Source: Chitinophagales bacterium
Lineage (GTDB): Bacteria > Bacteroidota > Bacteroidia > Chitinophagales > Saprospiraceae
Direction of reading: 5' to 3'
Assembly: GCA_022360175.1 (NCBI GenBank)
Contig: JAKSDI010000146.1
Span: 1 to 64,000, forward strand
DNA: 64,000 bases
Shown: positions 36,901-47,687 of the stretch, piece by piece
Position numbering within the stretch: position 1 is the stretch's first letter
Layout: every line of letters begins with the position of its first letter
The notes under the pieces: generated by a model
Database searches by the model: none
What the model was told of the DNA's origin: nothing
Seen by the model: only the letters and a program-made list of their open reading frames with translations
Program-made: the position numbers and the translations under genes

Positions 36901-37032
36901 TTGTAATCACGAAGAGAAGTTAGTTTTTACAGCATAGGGAGTAGCTGCAAACTAGTGGGTCTAAAGCCCAGAAAAGAAAAGAGTATTAAATTGGGAAAAA
37001 TATATGGTCATTTTCTGTGTCAAAGAAGATAA

Positions 37033-39636
37033 TTAATGGGATACCACTATTTTTTCCTGCCAATGCCCATTGGCACCAACAATATGTAATACATAACTTC
37101 CTGCTTCCAAAGAAGACAGATTTAATTTCAAACGTGATTGGGTAGATTGCAATTCCATTACAGGGCTTCCTGTAAGGTTGTACAGAGTGAGTTTTTTCAT
37201 ATCGGAATCTGTATTGTGCATATTGATATGAATGAATCCATTAGTAGGATTAGGGAATACGCTTAGGGATGAAGGAGCACGATCATCAAAATCATTTCCA
37301 TTAAATGGTATTACAGGGGTTGGGTTAGAGAGCCCTATGCTACACGCAGGATCGGGTTCTAGCGTTAATATTTCGTAAAATTGGCAACCATTAGGTAGTC
37401 GGACTCTGATTAAATATTCGCCTGCTATGCTTCCATTAGTGTAAGGGAAGCTTATGCAATTGCCCGACTGGATAAAACCAATAGGACTAATCCATAAATA
37501 GCGGTTTTCTTCTGGTAAGCAAAACTCAAATGGCAAGCCCGCACAGTATGTTACCGGTTCATTAGGTAATACACTTTCTGGAAGGCTATTGACATAAACA
37601 GTAACCGACTGAGTTACTGAACAGCCATTATTAGAAACCGTAGTTACCTCATAGGTTGTAGTATTGAGTGGAGTTGCCAAGGGAGTTGGGCAATCTGTGC
37701 ATGAAAGGCTAGCAGCTGGACCCCAATTTATACTTGCTAAATCAGTAGCATCAATTTCTAGTTCAGCGACTCCACCAGCACATATTACAGCGTACTCTGA
37801 AAGAACTGGAGGATCACATGCTAAGGTTTGACAATTGGCTTCCTGAACGCTAAGTGCACAAAAACCAGTCCCTCTTGCCATTAGTTCTATTTCTACTACT
37901 TCTTCCTGATCAAGTCCTTCAACACGGAAGCTGTTATTGGAAATCATATTACCCATTTGCCCTGTTAAGACGATTACTTCATAGGCTGTATCCTGAGGAA
38001 GGCTTTCCCAGCTAAAAGTGATGGCATCCGCATCTGATTCGCAAGTGATAGGAGCACGAAGTGGTTGGGTAATTATAGTTTTCTCAGGAGCTTCACAACC
38101 ATCTATTATCACCTGTAAGGTATAAGCCCCATGCACATCTGCAAGTGGACTGCTATTGTTTGAGCTAAAATTACCAGGACCAGACCAGGAGTAAGATATA
38201 TTACTAGCAGTTGAACTTAGTCCTGCAACTAGTTGGAACGCATCTCCTTCATTACATGCCGGAATGTAGCCGACTTGCACCGCCGGCAAATTCATTGCAG
38301 GGATGTTAATGGCTACACTCTGGCTAATGTTGCTATTGGATTGTGTAAGTTTAAATTCATAATCGCCAGCACAAAGGCCATTTACTATTTGTGAGCCAGT
38401 AAAAGCAGGTGTAGAATACACCATGTTACCAGCGGCATCATATAATTCATATTGCCAGGTATTATTACCTTGCCCGTCTATCATTAGCTGCCCATTGCAA
38501 TTGCTCTCACAGGAAGGTGATTCTACTGTTAGTTCTGGTAATAAGGCCATAGCAGGAGTGGCGGTAGCAAAGAAAGTTGTTTGAGATTCATTTTCACAAC
38601 TATACTGCATCCATGATCCAGAGTATCCGTCACCTAATAGCGTAGTGACAATATTCAAATTTCTCTCTTGTGGTGATGAGAAATTATCCTTCACTTTTAG
38701 CGTCCAGCAAAACTCCAGTGGTAATGGAGCTGCTTCTAGTGAACCGCATGGGCCATCACCAAAATTATTACCAGGGATGTTGTCATATGCACTAGCACCA
38801 GGACATAATAAGCCTTGTTCTGCATCAAAGGCAAAGCCTGGGCCGAAGCTGTTATTAGTATTGCAACTTTCCCAATTGTCATACCAATTCCAATTTCCAG
38901 GAGTACATGCTTCAGGCAATGAATAAGAAAGCGTATTAGTATCCCAACCATCACCAAATTCCAATTGCAGGCCGTGAAGCCATTCAAGGGAAAAACCAGG
39001 GTCCCAGGACGTAATTGTATAACAAAATTCTATTTCTTGTCCTGCCTGATAGGTGCCATTCTCGGGGGCGGGATTTGCTTTTAATAATCCGTATCTTCTT
39101 CCACAAGTATTACAATCATTATATGCTGTGAATCGCATGGAGAACGATCCCTGGTCGCTAATATCTGAACCTGCTACCATGATAAGATATAATTGTCCGG
39201 GAACTACTCCTAAAGTACGCTGTAACTTACCGTCGCTATTTTCCGAAAGAGAAAAATCAACCGGTATTTTAAGGCCGCAGTAATCTGCTTGAAAAATAGC
39301 AAGTACTGGGTTTTGAATATCGCCTTCTATTTCTATTTCCAACTGATTGCTAGTGGGGACAAACTGAAACCACACGTCTGCCACCGGAGCGTTTAACATT
39401 AATCCATTTCCAAAATCTGCTGCAAGCTGAAGGGTAGTGCTGCTAGCCGTAGCATCAGTGTTGTCTGCAAAAAAAGTGGATTCTACCACATCCTCAGCAG
39501 GACAAGAAGCTACTTGGCTTAGATTAAGTGTTGTTGCATTGATACATTCATCATTTCCAGGCTGCCCCCACATATTATAGCAAAGCAATCCCAGGAAAAG
39601 AGCTGTCATTATTCTCATTCCCAAATCTTTTTTCAT
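37033..39636 (-). CDS. T9SS-secreted protein, paralog of the 40051 gene
   Basis: 867 residues with a signal peptide (to about 24). The N-terminal 170 residues form a pre-peptidase-like beta domain (ADVWFQFVPTSNQLEIEIEGD); 175-360 is a conserved Trp/Cys-rich domain (NPAPENGTYQAGQEIEFCYT, LEFGDGWD) shared with the neighbour gene; Ig/PKD-like segments follow, and a T9SS type A sorting domain closes it (SLSVFPNPTNGFIHINMH...LEAGSYVLHIVG). I infer a cell-surface or released protein with binding or adhesive role. The two paralogs arose by duplication and then differ in the number of Ig-like modules. Confidence 0.85.
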   Translation of the reverse strand: MKKDLGMRIMTALFLGLLCYNMWGQPGNDECINATTLNLSQVASCPAEDVVESTFFADNTDATASSTTLQLAADFGNGLMLNAPVADVWFQFVPTSNQLEIEIEGDIQNPVLAIFQADYCGLKIPVDFSLSENSDGKLQRTLGVVPGQLYLIMVAGSDISDQGSFSMRFTAYNDCNTCGRRYGLLKANPAPENGTYQAGQEIEFCYTITSWDPGFSLEWLHGLQLEFGDGWDTNTLSYSLPEACTPGNWNWYDNWESCNTNNSFGPGFAFDAEQGLLCPGASAYDNIPGNNFGDGPCGSLEAAPLPLEFCWTLKVKDNFSSPQERNLNIVTTLLGDGYSGSWMQYSCENESQTTFFATATPAMALLPELTVESPSCESNCNGQLMIDGQGNNTWQYELYDAAGNMVYSTPAFTGSQIVNGLCAGDYEFKLTQSNSNISQSVAINIPAMNLPAVQVGYIPACNEGDAFQLVAGLSSTASNISYSWSGPGNFSSNNSSPLADVHGAYTLQVIIDGCEAPEKTIITQPLRAPITCESDADAITFSWESLPQDTAYEVIVLTGQMGNMISNNSFRVEGLDQEEVVEIELMARGTGFCALSVQEANCQTLACDPPVLSEYAVICAGGVAELEIDATDLASINWGPAASLSCTDCPTPLATPLNTTTYEVTTVSNNGCSVTQSVTVYVNSLPESVLPNEPVTYCAGLPFEFCLPEENRYLWISPIGFIQSGNCISFPYTNGSIAGEYLIRVRLPNGCQFYEILTLEPDPACSIGLSNPTPVIPFNGNDFDDRAPSSLSVFPNPTNGFIHINMHNTDSDMKKLTLYNLTGSPVMELQSTQSRLKLNLSSLEAGSYVLHIVGANGHWQEKIVVSH

Positions 39637-40050
39637 TCAAGTTTGAGACGCGAACTCGGGGGCTTGTCACGCCAAAAAATGAACCGAGTGTGACAGGATA
39701 AACCGCACATTCAGTTGCGAATGTTAAAACGATATAATCAGTTTGAAATTTAAGTGGGGGGAAATGATAGTTGCTACTATTCTACTTTTAGGCCTATGCC
39801 CAAAGTGATTGTGAAGTGTTGTGGAATGGGGGATATAGTGTTTGTCGTTCAGTTAATAGACCCACGAAGGTCGTTTTCTGCTGCCTGAGCTTATCTGTTT
39901 TTTTAAAAAATATTATTTTTTCATAGAAGTGGAGAGCACACTGTTTTGATAATCAGTACTTTGAAGTAGTTGAAAAAAGAATGAAAAAAATAAAACCCCA
40001 TCTAAACTATATAGATGGGGTTTTATAAAAGAGCAGATTTGAACCAATTC
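39637..40050. other. Noncoding region between the two T9SS paralogs
   Basis: No gene. It contains the promoter of the 37033-39636 gene (not resolved) and the terminator at 39992-40024. The middle part (39780-39900) shows no clear structure. Confidence 0.5.
39992..40024 (-). terminator. Terminator of the 1446-residue T9SS gene
   Basis: AAAACCCCATCTA pairs perfectly with TAGATGGGGTTTT (13 bp); on the minus strand the stem runs into TTATTTTTTT. Directly downstream of the stop at 40051. Confidence 0.92.
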
Positions 40051-43000
40051 TTATCTGCTAATTACTATCCATTGCGTATTGATACCCGTAGATGTAATAC
40101 TGCGGAGTAAATAAGCACCAGTAGTCAGCATACTAATATCAATAGAAGTTCTTATATCTGTTATTTCTTGTTGAATCGCCAATTGCCCAGAAGCATTGTA
40201 AATCTCAATTTGCTTAGAATCTCTGGTCTCAAATACAAGATTTATCAACTGATCAGCTGGATTAGGATATACATGTACTGCTGGAGTATGCATTAATATG
40301 CCGTTGTCTGGTTGATCGATCGCAGGACCTGGCAAACAATCATTTACAAACACAGTAGCTACTTCTGTGGCAGAACAGCCATAAGTATCGGTCATTGTAA
40401 GCGTGAAAGTAGCGGTTTGTGGTACACTGCCATATGTTTCAGCACAATCAGGGCATTCTAGATATGCTGCGGGTTCCCACCAATAATTTTCTACATTAGT
40501 AGCATCGACCCCGAGGATGAATGTGCTATCTGCACAGACAGTTTGAAACTCTGTAAAGTTGGTAACCTCAATAGGAGAAGCTGCCTCCATCTTAAAGAAC
40601 TTACCTAAACGACAATCACCAATCCTTAAGAATGCATAATAATTACCCTCATTAGCACTTGTCATATTATCGATACTCAGGCAGGAACCAGTAGAAACGA
40701 AACCATTAGGGCCTATCCATATTTCAATATCTCCATCCGGCATACATATTTCAAAGGGTTCACCAATACAGAATGTAATTGGTTCATCAGGGATATAAGA
40801 TGGAGGGATTTCTCCAACATAAACAGTCACACTGGCTGTATCTGTGCAGCCAAAACTATTGGTTGCAACAAGGGTATAGGTAGTTGTTTGAAGAGGATAG
40901 GCGACTGGACTGGCACAATCAGTACAGGAAAGTGTGACATCTGGTGACCAGGTAAAATTATCCCAATTGATGCTATCTGCCCATAATTGTACAGGATTTC
41001 CTGCACAGGCAAAGGTATCTTGTACAATTTCTAGCGGAGGGCAATTGTTAATGAAACAGCTTGCTTCTGCAACCGTGCTTCCGCAGGTTTCATTGCCAAG
41101 GCTTATAATATTAATGGTTACTGTATCTCCGTTCATCAGGCTATCAACCACAAAAGTTGTATCGTTTAAAAAGGAGCCATTTTGACCGCTAAGTACGATT
41201 ACTTCATATGCAGTATCTACAGGAAGCGATGGCCAACTGAAGGTGATTGTACTACCACTGGCTTCGCAATTAACCATATCTTCTGTTAGAACAGGTGTTA
41301 CATTAATGACAGCAGTATCAGAAATAACACAAGTATTTTCTACATAGGTATATATAATTTCGTGCTGGCCTGCTCCTGCCAGGGCTGGATCGAAATGATC
41401 ACTAACAATGCCTGGGCCAGACCAAATACCAATACCAGCAGCAGAAGCATTATCTACATTAGCTGCTAATGCAACGGGATCATCATTTATACATAATTCG
41501 TCAGGAGTCGATAAGCTGAGACTCAGGTCCTCACAACTTAAGGTTGTACAGCTAGCTATTACACTCGTAGAGCAACCATCAGCATTTGTTACAGTAAGTT
41601 CTACTGTCACAGTTTGCTCAGGAGATAATCCCATTACAACATATAGTCCAGACCCAATCGGTACTCCTGGAGGGCCTTCAATAAGAGAAAGGCCATAAGT
41701 CAATGAAGGATCAGATGTCCAGCTAAAGTTTACCTGGCTCAAACTAGCTTCACAGTTAATGACTGGAGCTGCAGGTGCGTCGGCTTGAGTAACAGTTACA
41801 CTATCTGTTTGGGTACATCCTTGGGCTGTAGTAGCAGTGACACTATAAGTGTCGGTACCTGCGGGAGTTATATAAATACTATCGCCAGTTTCGCCAGTAC
41901 TCCATGTGAAAGTACCATCTCCCTGAGCTATTAATAACGTACTATCAGAACCACAAATTAAATCATCTCCAATGATAGCAATTGCTGGGCTTGGATATAC
42001 TTCAACCGTAATTGTTCCTAGTTCCTGGCAACCAAAAAATTCTGCTCCCGGAATAGGATAAGAGGTCGTTTGATTTGGAGCGACTAATGTGTCCCAATAT
42101 GGGCTACCGCCTTCTAATACCAGCAATGTGATACTATCGCCTTCGCAAATGGCAGGATCGATTGGTACTATTGTAAAGTCAGGGTTAGGAAAAACAGTTA
42201 CAGTTACTTCTTTTTCGTGTATACATCCATTGTCATCAGTTATTTCAGCGGTATAGGTAGTTGTTATATCTGGGGTAACCGTAATCGAAGGTGTTGTTTC
42301 GCCTGTACTCCATAATACAGATTCGCCACCGCCTGCAAAAAGACTGGCAGATTCTCCCTGGCAAATATTCACATCAGGGCTGATAAATAAGGAAGGAGAG
42401 TTTGAAACAGGGATGTTCACAGTGAGAACCTGTGTACAAATATTGCCTGTGATGGTTACGTGATAAAGGCTGGTATATTCAGGCGCCACCGTTATAGAAG
42501 GAGTTGTTTCGCCAGTGCTCCAATTGTATTCATTGCCACCAGATGCGGTAATGTTTACTTCCGTAAATGGGCATATAAGCCCTTGTACATCTGTTGTGAC
42601 AGATGGTTGGAAGGGTACTTTTATATATACGTAATCAGAGCCAGCACAGCCTTGATCATTAGTGCCATTAACCTGATAGATCGCGCCATCTTCTGGAGTC
42701 ACAGTAATAGACGGGCCTGTACCTATAGCATTATTCCCACCTTGTAAAAACCAGGTGAAGTTGGTAGCTGTACCTGTAGCTGTAATCGTTAATGGCTGAT
42801 CCGGGCAGGTAATAATGGTATCAGGGCCTATGCTAACTACAGGGATATCAATAGGAGGGACTTCTAATACGAAGGGTTCAGATGAACAACCATCTACTGT
42901 AGTAATGAGTACATACGTGCCAGGATATAATGCTAGTGGATTTTGACTGGTGGAATAAAAGTCATTGGGGCCAAACCATTCATAAGTAGCACCGGCTGCA

Positions 43001-44391
43001 GGAGAGGAAATACCATTGAGTTGTATAGGTTCTCCATTATAGCAAGGAAGATCATAAGAAGCGGTAGCTGTAGGAGCTTCTCCTGCGGTAATACTTACGT
43101 TTTCGGTGCGTACCTCTCCACTTGACTGATCGGCAATTGTGATGGTATAATCACCAACACATAAACCCGAAATGGTATCTGGATCAGTATTATTGGAGCT
43201 ACTATATATTACTGTACCATCAGTGTCTGATAAGGTATAATCCCACGGTCCTTGTCCTGTACTACTAGCATAAATAATACCATCACAGTCACCATAGCAA
43301 CTAGCATCTTGCACTGTAATTTCCGGAACGACCGGATCTGGGCAGTATATGTTCGATAAGAATATATCTCCAGAAGGAATATAACACTGAGTTTGTCCCC
43401 AGGATCCTGATAGCCCATCTCCTAACATACGAGAGGTGACATTCAGGGCATCAAAATATCCATAGCTATCTTCAGGACAATCTTGAGTTGTAATTGTCCA
43501 GCAAAACTGTAATGGATCAGAAGTAATACCAATATTGCTGCATAAATTACCTCCCATTCCCCGATTATTACCAGGATTATCATCTAAGAAACCAAAATCA
43601 TTGGCATCATAGGCAAAGCCTGGCCCAAATTGCTGATTGGAAGAAATACTGGTCCAATTGTCATACCATGCCCAATTGCCATTATCAGAACAAGAAGCAG
43701 GAGGCATAGGTACAAAAGAAGAAGCATCCCATCCATCACCAAAATCAAGTTCGAGCGCGTGGAGGTACTCTCCGCTGGCACCTGCATTCCAACGATCAAC
43801 TGTATAACACATTTCGACTGTTTGTCCGCCAGGATAAGTACCGTTTACTGGTGCAGGAGTGGCAGAGAAAAAACCTCTGCGATCTAATACACAGGGATTA
43901 CAGAAATTGGTAGAGGTAATCACCAACTCGAAGTTGCCTTGATCTTCGTGTCCTTGGCCAGAAACCATTAAGTAATAGCTTTGGTTACGATCCAAACTGG
44001 CAATTAACTCCAGGCTACCATTGCCAGAAGCGCAGGTAATTGGATATAAAGAAGAACAGCTATTTCCCTGAAAAAGGGCAAGCTGGGGAAAGTCTAAATC
44101 TCCTCTCACTTCAAATTTCATAGAGTTGCCCAGGGCTGTAAACTGTAGCCAGACATCAGCACCTGCTTCCAGGCCTCCGCCACTACATGCAGTTAATTCA
44201 GGAAAAGGATTACTGGCAGTAGCATTTATATTGTTGAGGTGAATAGTATCAGAAACAATACTAGAAGCAGGGCAGCTAGCGGGCATTTCCAATTCTACGT
44301 TAATAGGATTAATGCAAAAATCATTGGTAGGTTGTGCATGCACAAAAGCAAAATAGCTGCAGGCAAGCAGCAGAAAGATAACCTTTCTCAT
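40051..44391 (-). CDS. Large T9SS-secreted Ig-like repeat protein
   Basis: 1446 residues with a signal peptide (to about 19). The N-terminal 330 residues are homologous to the 37033 gene product (ADVWLQFTALGNSMKFEVRGD; NPAPVNGTYPGGQTVEMCYT-type segment; LELDFGDGWD). The rest is a row of 75-90-residue Ig-like units with repeated WSTGETTPSITV and TDTASVTVYVG phrases, then a T9SS type A sorting domain (HVYPNPADQLINLVF...LTTGAYLLRS). Probably an extracellular structural or adhesive protein. Cysteines mark domain borders and suggest disulfides. Confidence 0.87.
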   Translation of the reverse strand: MRKVIFLLLACSYFAFVHAQPTNDFCINPINVELEMPASCPASSIVSDTIHLNNINATASNPFPELTACSGGGLEAGADVWLQFTALGNSMKFEVRGDLDFPQLALFQGNSCSSLYPITCASGNGSLELIASLDRNQSYYLMVSGQGHEDQGNFELVITSTNFCNPCVLDRRGFFSATPAPVNGTYPGGQTVEMCYTVDRWNAGASGEYLHALELDFGDGWDASSFVPMPPASCSDNGNWAWYDNWTSISSNQQFGPGFAYDANDFGFLDDNPGNNRGMGGNLCSNIGITSDPLQFCWTITTQDCPEDSYGYFDALNVTSRMLGDGLSGSWGQTQCYIPSGDIFLSNIYCPDPVVPEITVQDASCYGDCDGIIYASSTGQGPWDYTLSDTDGTVIYSSSNNTDPDTISGLCVGDYTITIADQSSGEVRTENVSITAGEAPTATASYDLPCYNGEPIQLNGISSPAAGATYEWFGPNDFYSTSQNPLALYPGTYVLITTVDGCSSEPFVLEVPPIDIPVVSIGPDTIITCPDQPLTITATGTATNFTWFLQGGNNAIGTGPSITVTPEDGAIYQVNGTNDQGCAGSDYVYIKVPFQPSVTTDVQGLICPFTEVNITASGGNEYNWSTGETTPSITVAPEYTSLYHVTITGNICTQVLTVNIPVSNSPSLFISPDVNICQGESASLFAGGGESVLWSTGETTPSITVTPDITTTYTAEITDDNGCIHEKEVTVTVFPNPDFTIVPIDPAICEGDSITLLVLEGGSPYWDTLVAPNQTTSYPIPGAEFFGCQELGTITVEVYPSPAIAIIGDDLICGSDSTLLIAQGDGTFTWSTGETGDSIYITPAGTDTYSVTATTAQGCTQTDSVTVTQADAPAAPVINCEASLSQVNFSWTSDPSLTYGLSLIEGPPGVPIGSGLYVVMGLSPEQTVTVELTVTNADGCSTSVIASCTTLSCEDLSLSLSTPDELCINDDPVALAANVDNASAAGIGIWSGPGIVSDHFDPALAGAGQHEIIYTYVENTCVISDTAVINVTPVLTEDMVNCEASGSTITFSWPSLPVDTAYEVIVLSGQNGSFLNDTTFVVDSLMNGDTVTINIISLGNETCGSTVAEASCFINNCPPLEIVQDTFACAGNPVQLWADSINWDNFTWSPDVTLSCTDCASPVAYPLQTTTYTLVATNSFGCTDTASVTVYVGEIPPSYIPDEPITFCIGEPFEICMPDGDIEIWIGPNGFVSTGSCLSIDNMTSANEGNYYAFLRIGDCRLGKFFKMEAASPIEVTNFTEFQTVCADSTFILGVDATNVENYWWEPAAYLECPDCAETYGSVPQTATFTLTMTDTYGCSATEVATVFVNDCLPGPAIDQPDNGILMHTPAVHVYPNPADQLINLVFETRDSKQIEIYNASGQLAIQQEITDIRTSIDISMLTTGAYLLRSITSTGINTQWIVISR

Positions 44392-44908
44392 CGAAGTCTA
44401 GTTTTCAGGATTATCCGCTTCGTATCTCATATCCCGTATCTCCAGATTGGAGTACCATACTCCAAATTACCATCTTGATCCAACACTGTTGCTATGGCTG
44501 GATAAATTAAATGATGGAGTTATGGTGCTTTGGGGAATTAGTTAGAAGCGGGGATTATAATTCTTTTTTCTCTTTGATGCTAAGATAGTGAATTTTTGCT
44601 TCATAGCGTTATTATTACTCATCTCTATAATCAATATAGTCTGATATTTTTGATACCTTTAATGGGTATTGATCAAATATATGATTGAAGTTGTTTAAAG
44701 TTTCGCTTTGCGGCTACTTCGTGGTTCTCATTGGTCTATTAAAAGTGCCTTTTACCTCACTTTTCGTTTTTATAATCGAGTAGCACTGTTATGCGGCTCA
44801 AAAATCTTGATAACTATCGGGATAATTGGGAAAAATTACCACTTTCTTGCCTTCAGCAGAAAATTTCAAACAACTTCATTGACTCCCAAAACTTAAACAA
44901 AGCCGATT
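44392..44908. other. Noncoding region with palindrome D (44685-44879)
   Basis: Near-inverted ends: TTGAAGTTGTTTAAAGTTT (44685-44703) against the complement of 44861-44879, 16 of 19 matching. The end sequence resembles that of palindromes A and B. A palindromic ATACC-N6-GGGTAT lies at about 44654-44669. A 62-codon frame inside is judged spurious. Confidence 0.5.
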
Positions 44909-46297
44909 ATGAGAACGCTACTTCTATGTTTTCTTAGTCTGAGTAGTTTTTATCTTACTGCTCAATCCCCTATCCTTTTCATTTTTGATGCCAGTGGCTC
45001 CATGTGGGGCGAATTGGAAGCCGAATATAAAATAGACATTGCCAGAGATGTACTCGCAGCATCTATAGAACCATTGCCTGAAACGCAAGGGTTAGGGCTT
45101 GTTACCTACGGGCATCGAAGAAAAGGAGATTGTCGGGATGTGGAATTAATGCTTCAGTTGGAAAATAAAAGTAAAGATGCCATTACCAATGCACTTAAAG
45201 ACATTAAACCTTTAGGAAAGACTCCCCTGGCTTATTCTGCAACTCTTGCAATAGATCAACTTAGAGAAAAGAATATCAAGGCGACTATTATCTTGATAAC
45301 AGATGGGATAGAATCTTGTGATGGTGATCTTTGTGAAGTCGTCCGCAAGGCTAAAGCAGAAGGTATAGATTTTAAAATGCATATAGTAGGTTTTGGATTA
45401 AAAGAAGGCGAGACGAAAAATTTGGAATGTGCGGCAAAAACTGGTGATGGCCAGTATTATGACGCATCGGATGCTACTGCTTTAAGTGATGTGCTCAATG
45501 AAGCTACACAAGCTACAGTTGATCAGCCTGCTCCTAACTATAGTGTCTATGCAACAAAGAATGGAGAAGGAATAGATGCCTATGTTAAAGTTTTTTCTAA
45601 AGAAGGAAGCCCCTTAAATATTGCAGCTCGTACTTATAGAGACACCGCTTTTTTCTATATTCCTTCCGGTATGTACCACTTAGAAGTACAACCACTGGAA
45701 GGTACGGATATAGAAAGTATAAAGCTGGCAGATGTTCAAAGTAATAAAGATGAAATTACTCACCAAACGGTAAGTTTTGATGCGGGAAAATTGTCTTTAA
45801 GTACGCTCAATAATGGAGAAGGTTGTGATGCATCTGTCAGGATTTACAGAAACGGGACTGATAAAATAGTTGCTACTGGCCGTACATATGGCCGTACAAA
45901 GGTTTTTGAATTAAATCCTGGTATCTATGATGTTTCAATAGACGCTCTAAAATTGAAAGGCCTGGGCAATAACACTAAATTAGAAAATGTAGTAATTAAA
46001 GCGGCGGCAGAAAATCGTCAGGAGCATCGTTTTGAAAGTGGTATCGCTTTAATTGGAGCAAAAAGTTCTACGGAATTGATAGATGCTATTGTCAAAATTA
46101 AAGATGCTAAAACAAATGAAGTGGTAGCAAGCAATCGCACTTATACCTCTGCAGCTAATAATCCTAAGCAGTTTATCCTGACTCCAGGCACTTATAAAGT
46201 AAGCCTGAAGTGCCTGGGCAAATATAAAGGGCAGGAAACAGCCTTTGAGATCACAGTTAAAGCAGGAGAAACGGAGGAGCGTATCTCAACATTTTAA
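44909..46297 (+). CDS. Secreted von Willebrand factor A domain protein
   Basis: 462 residues. Signal peptide (to about 18), then a VWA domain (about 20-205) with an intact MIDAS: FDASGSMWG (DxSxS), the threonine in GKTPLAYS and LITDGIESCDGD. The C-terminal half has three repeats of about 85 residues, each with AYVKVFSKEG / ASVRIYRNGT / AIVKIKDAKT followed by R-T-Y and a PGxYxVxxxxL phrase, i.e. beta-sandwich domains resembling metal-ion adhesion modules. Similar proteins are found in gliding Bacteroidota, with a likely role in surface interaction. Monocistronic. Confidence 0.88.
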   Translation: MRTLLLCFLSLSSFYLTAQSPILFIFDASGSMWGELEAEYKIDIARDVLAASIEPLPETQGLGLVTYGHRRKGDCRDVELMLQLENKSKDAITNALKDIKPLGKTPLAYSATLAIDQLREKNIKATIILITDGIESCDGDLCEVVRKAKAEGIDFKMHIVGFGLKEGETKNLECAAKTGDGQYYDASDATALSDVLNEATQATVDQPAPNYSVYATKNGEGIDAYVKVFSKEGSPLNIAARTYRDTAFFYIPSGMYHLEVQPLEGTDIESIKLADVQSNKDEITHQTVSFDAGKLSLSTLNNGEGCDASVRIYRNGTDKIVATGRTYGRTKVFELNPGIYDVSIDALKLKGLGNNTKLENVVIKAAAENRQEHRFESGIALIGAKSSTELIDAIVKIKDAKTNEVVASNRTYTSAANNPKQFILTPGTYKVSLKCLGKYKGQETAFEITVKAGETEERISTF

Positions 46298-46331
46298 AGA
46301 GGAAAATATTCCAAGAATAACGATTAAAAAA

Positions 46332-46398
46332 GGTCCACGAATTACTCTTATTGCACGAAATTCCTGAAGATTTGTGTAATCCGAGTAATTCGTGGACC
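46332..46398. terminator. Long hairpin between VWA and sigma genes
   Basis: A perfect 16-bp inverted repeat GGTCCACGAATTACTC (46332-46347) and GAGTAATTCGTGGACC (46383-46398); the inner arms TTGCACGAAATT and GATTTGTGTAA extend the stem. On the minus strand it is followed by TTTTTTAATCG. It sits between two convergent genes, so a bidirectional terminator is likely; it also resembles dispersed repeats of Bacteroidota. Confidence 0.7.
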
Positions 46399-46543
46399 CC
46401 ACCCACCGAAATGCATTGGCGCTTTCGCCCAAAAGGATATGATAACTTTTGGATTTTATTTAGCGGTCGAATAAAAAAACTTATTGGCAGCTAAAGTCAT
46501 TACGACTGTTGAAATCACACGCAATACCATTTAATACTCCAAA

Positions 46544-47410
46544 TTAATTTGGAAGAAAAGTAGGTGTTAAATCTCTAGATTGTGTGCGTAGTTTGCGGAT
46601 ACCTTTATCTTTTATTTGGCGTACTCTTTCACGACTTACTCCTATTTGATCACCTATGTCACTAAGCGATAGTGGATGTTTGCGGCCAATTCCGAAATAC
46701 ATTTCCAGCACAGCCGCTTGTCGGGGAGTAAGAGTACGTAGCATGTCTCGCACTTCCTGTTGCTGTGATTCAACTACTGAAATTTCATAGTCAGGTTTAA
46801 CTATTTTATCATCTTCCAGCAGGCTGCTAAGTGAGTGATCTCCATCTTCAGCAATTGGGGCATCCAATGAAGTACACGATTTATAAGTTTCTATACTTCG
46901 TTTTACAGCCTCCTGACTTAAACCAGTAGCTTCTGCTAGTTCAGCAACGGATGGTTCTCTTTCTTGAGCCTGGAGTAGCTCAGATCGCTTATTCATCACT
47001 TGCCTGGTAATACCCTGCAAATTAAGTGGTAAACGTATTTTGCGAGATTTCTCATTGAGTGCCTGCAAAATGGATTGTCGTATCCACCATACAGCATAGG
47101 AAATGAATTTAAACCCTTTCGTTTCATCAAATTTCCGGGCAGCTTTTATTAATCCTATGTTCCCTTCATTGATTAAATCGCCTAACCATAAGCCAGGTAC
47201 CTGATATTGCTTTGCTACAGAGACTACAAAACGCAAATTGTGATTTACCAACTTTTCGAATGCGCGTTTGTCTCCTTCTCGCGATCTTTGAAATAAGTCT
47301 AATTCTTCCTCTGGAGTAAGAACATCGTATCTGGAAATTTCTGTTAGATACTTTTCTAGAGATTTTTCATCTCTACGTGTTATTGTTTGCGTTATTTTTA
47401 ATGCCCGCAT
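46544..47410 (-). CDS. rpoD: Primary-type RNA polymerase sigma factor
   Basis: 288 residues. Starts MRALKITQTITRRDEKSLEKYL, the Bacteroidota sigma-70 N-terminus without region 1.1. Region 1.2/2 (NEGNIGLIKAARKFDETKG, FISYAVWWIRQSI), region 3 (REPSVAELAEATGLS) and region 4 (LTPRQAAVLEMYFGIG, LSLSDIGDQIGVSRERVRQI) are all intact. It directs -33/-7 (TTG/TAnnTTTG) promoters, examples of which are seen in this window. Paralogs occur in some species, so it could be a second copy rather than the essential one. Confidence 0.85.
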   Translation of the reverse strand: MRALKITQTITRRDEKSLEKYLTEISRYDVLTPEEELDLFQRSREGDKRAFEKLVNHNLRFVVSVAKQYQVPGLWLGDLINEGNIGLIKAARKFDETKGFKFISYAVWWIRQSILQALNEKSRKIRLPLNLQGITRQVMNKRSELLQAQEREPSVAELAEATGLSQEAVKRSIETYKSCTSLDAPIAEDGDHSLSSLLEDDKIVKPDYEISVVESQQQEVRDMLRTLTPRQAAVLEMYFGIGRKHPLSLSDIGDQIGVSRERVRQIKDKGIRKLRTQSRDLTPTFLPN

Positions 47411-47687
47411 TATAACCCTATAGTTTTGCGTAAAAAAATAAACTGAGAACCGGAAAGAGGGATAGCATCATTAATAATCAAAAAACTAGATGGCTTTAAT
47501 CCTAAAATCCTATGAATGCTTTACCTAAAGCATGCTCTTAAAAGTGTTGTTAATAGGGGAGATTCACTCCATTGAATAGAGGCAAATAGATGTTAGATGA
47601 GCTGTGGTTCTCAGCTACATTCTTTAATAGAACTGCACGAAGTACTGAAAAGTTCCAGTAGGTTGATATTCTATACATTATATGTGG

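Noticed and set aside
44708-44896. 62-codon frame upstream of the VWA gene
   Set aside because: It runs through palindrome D and lacks any protein-like pattern.
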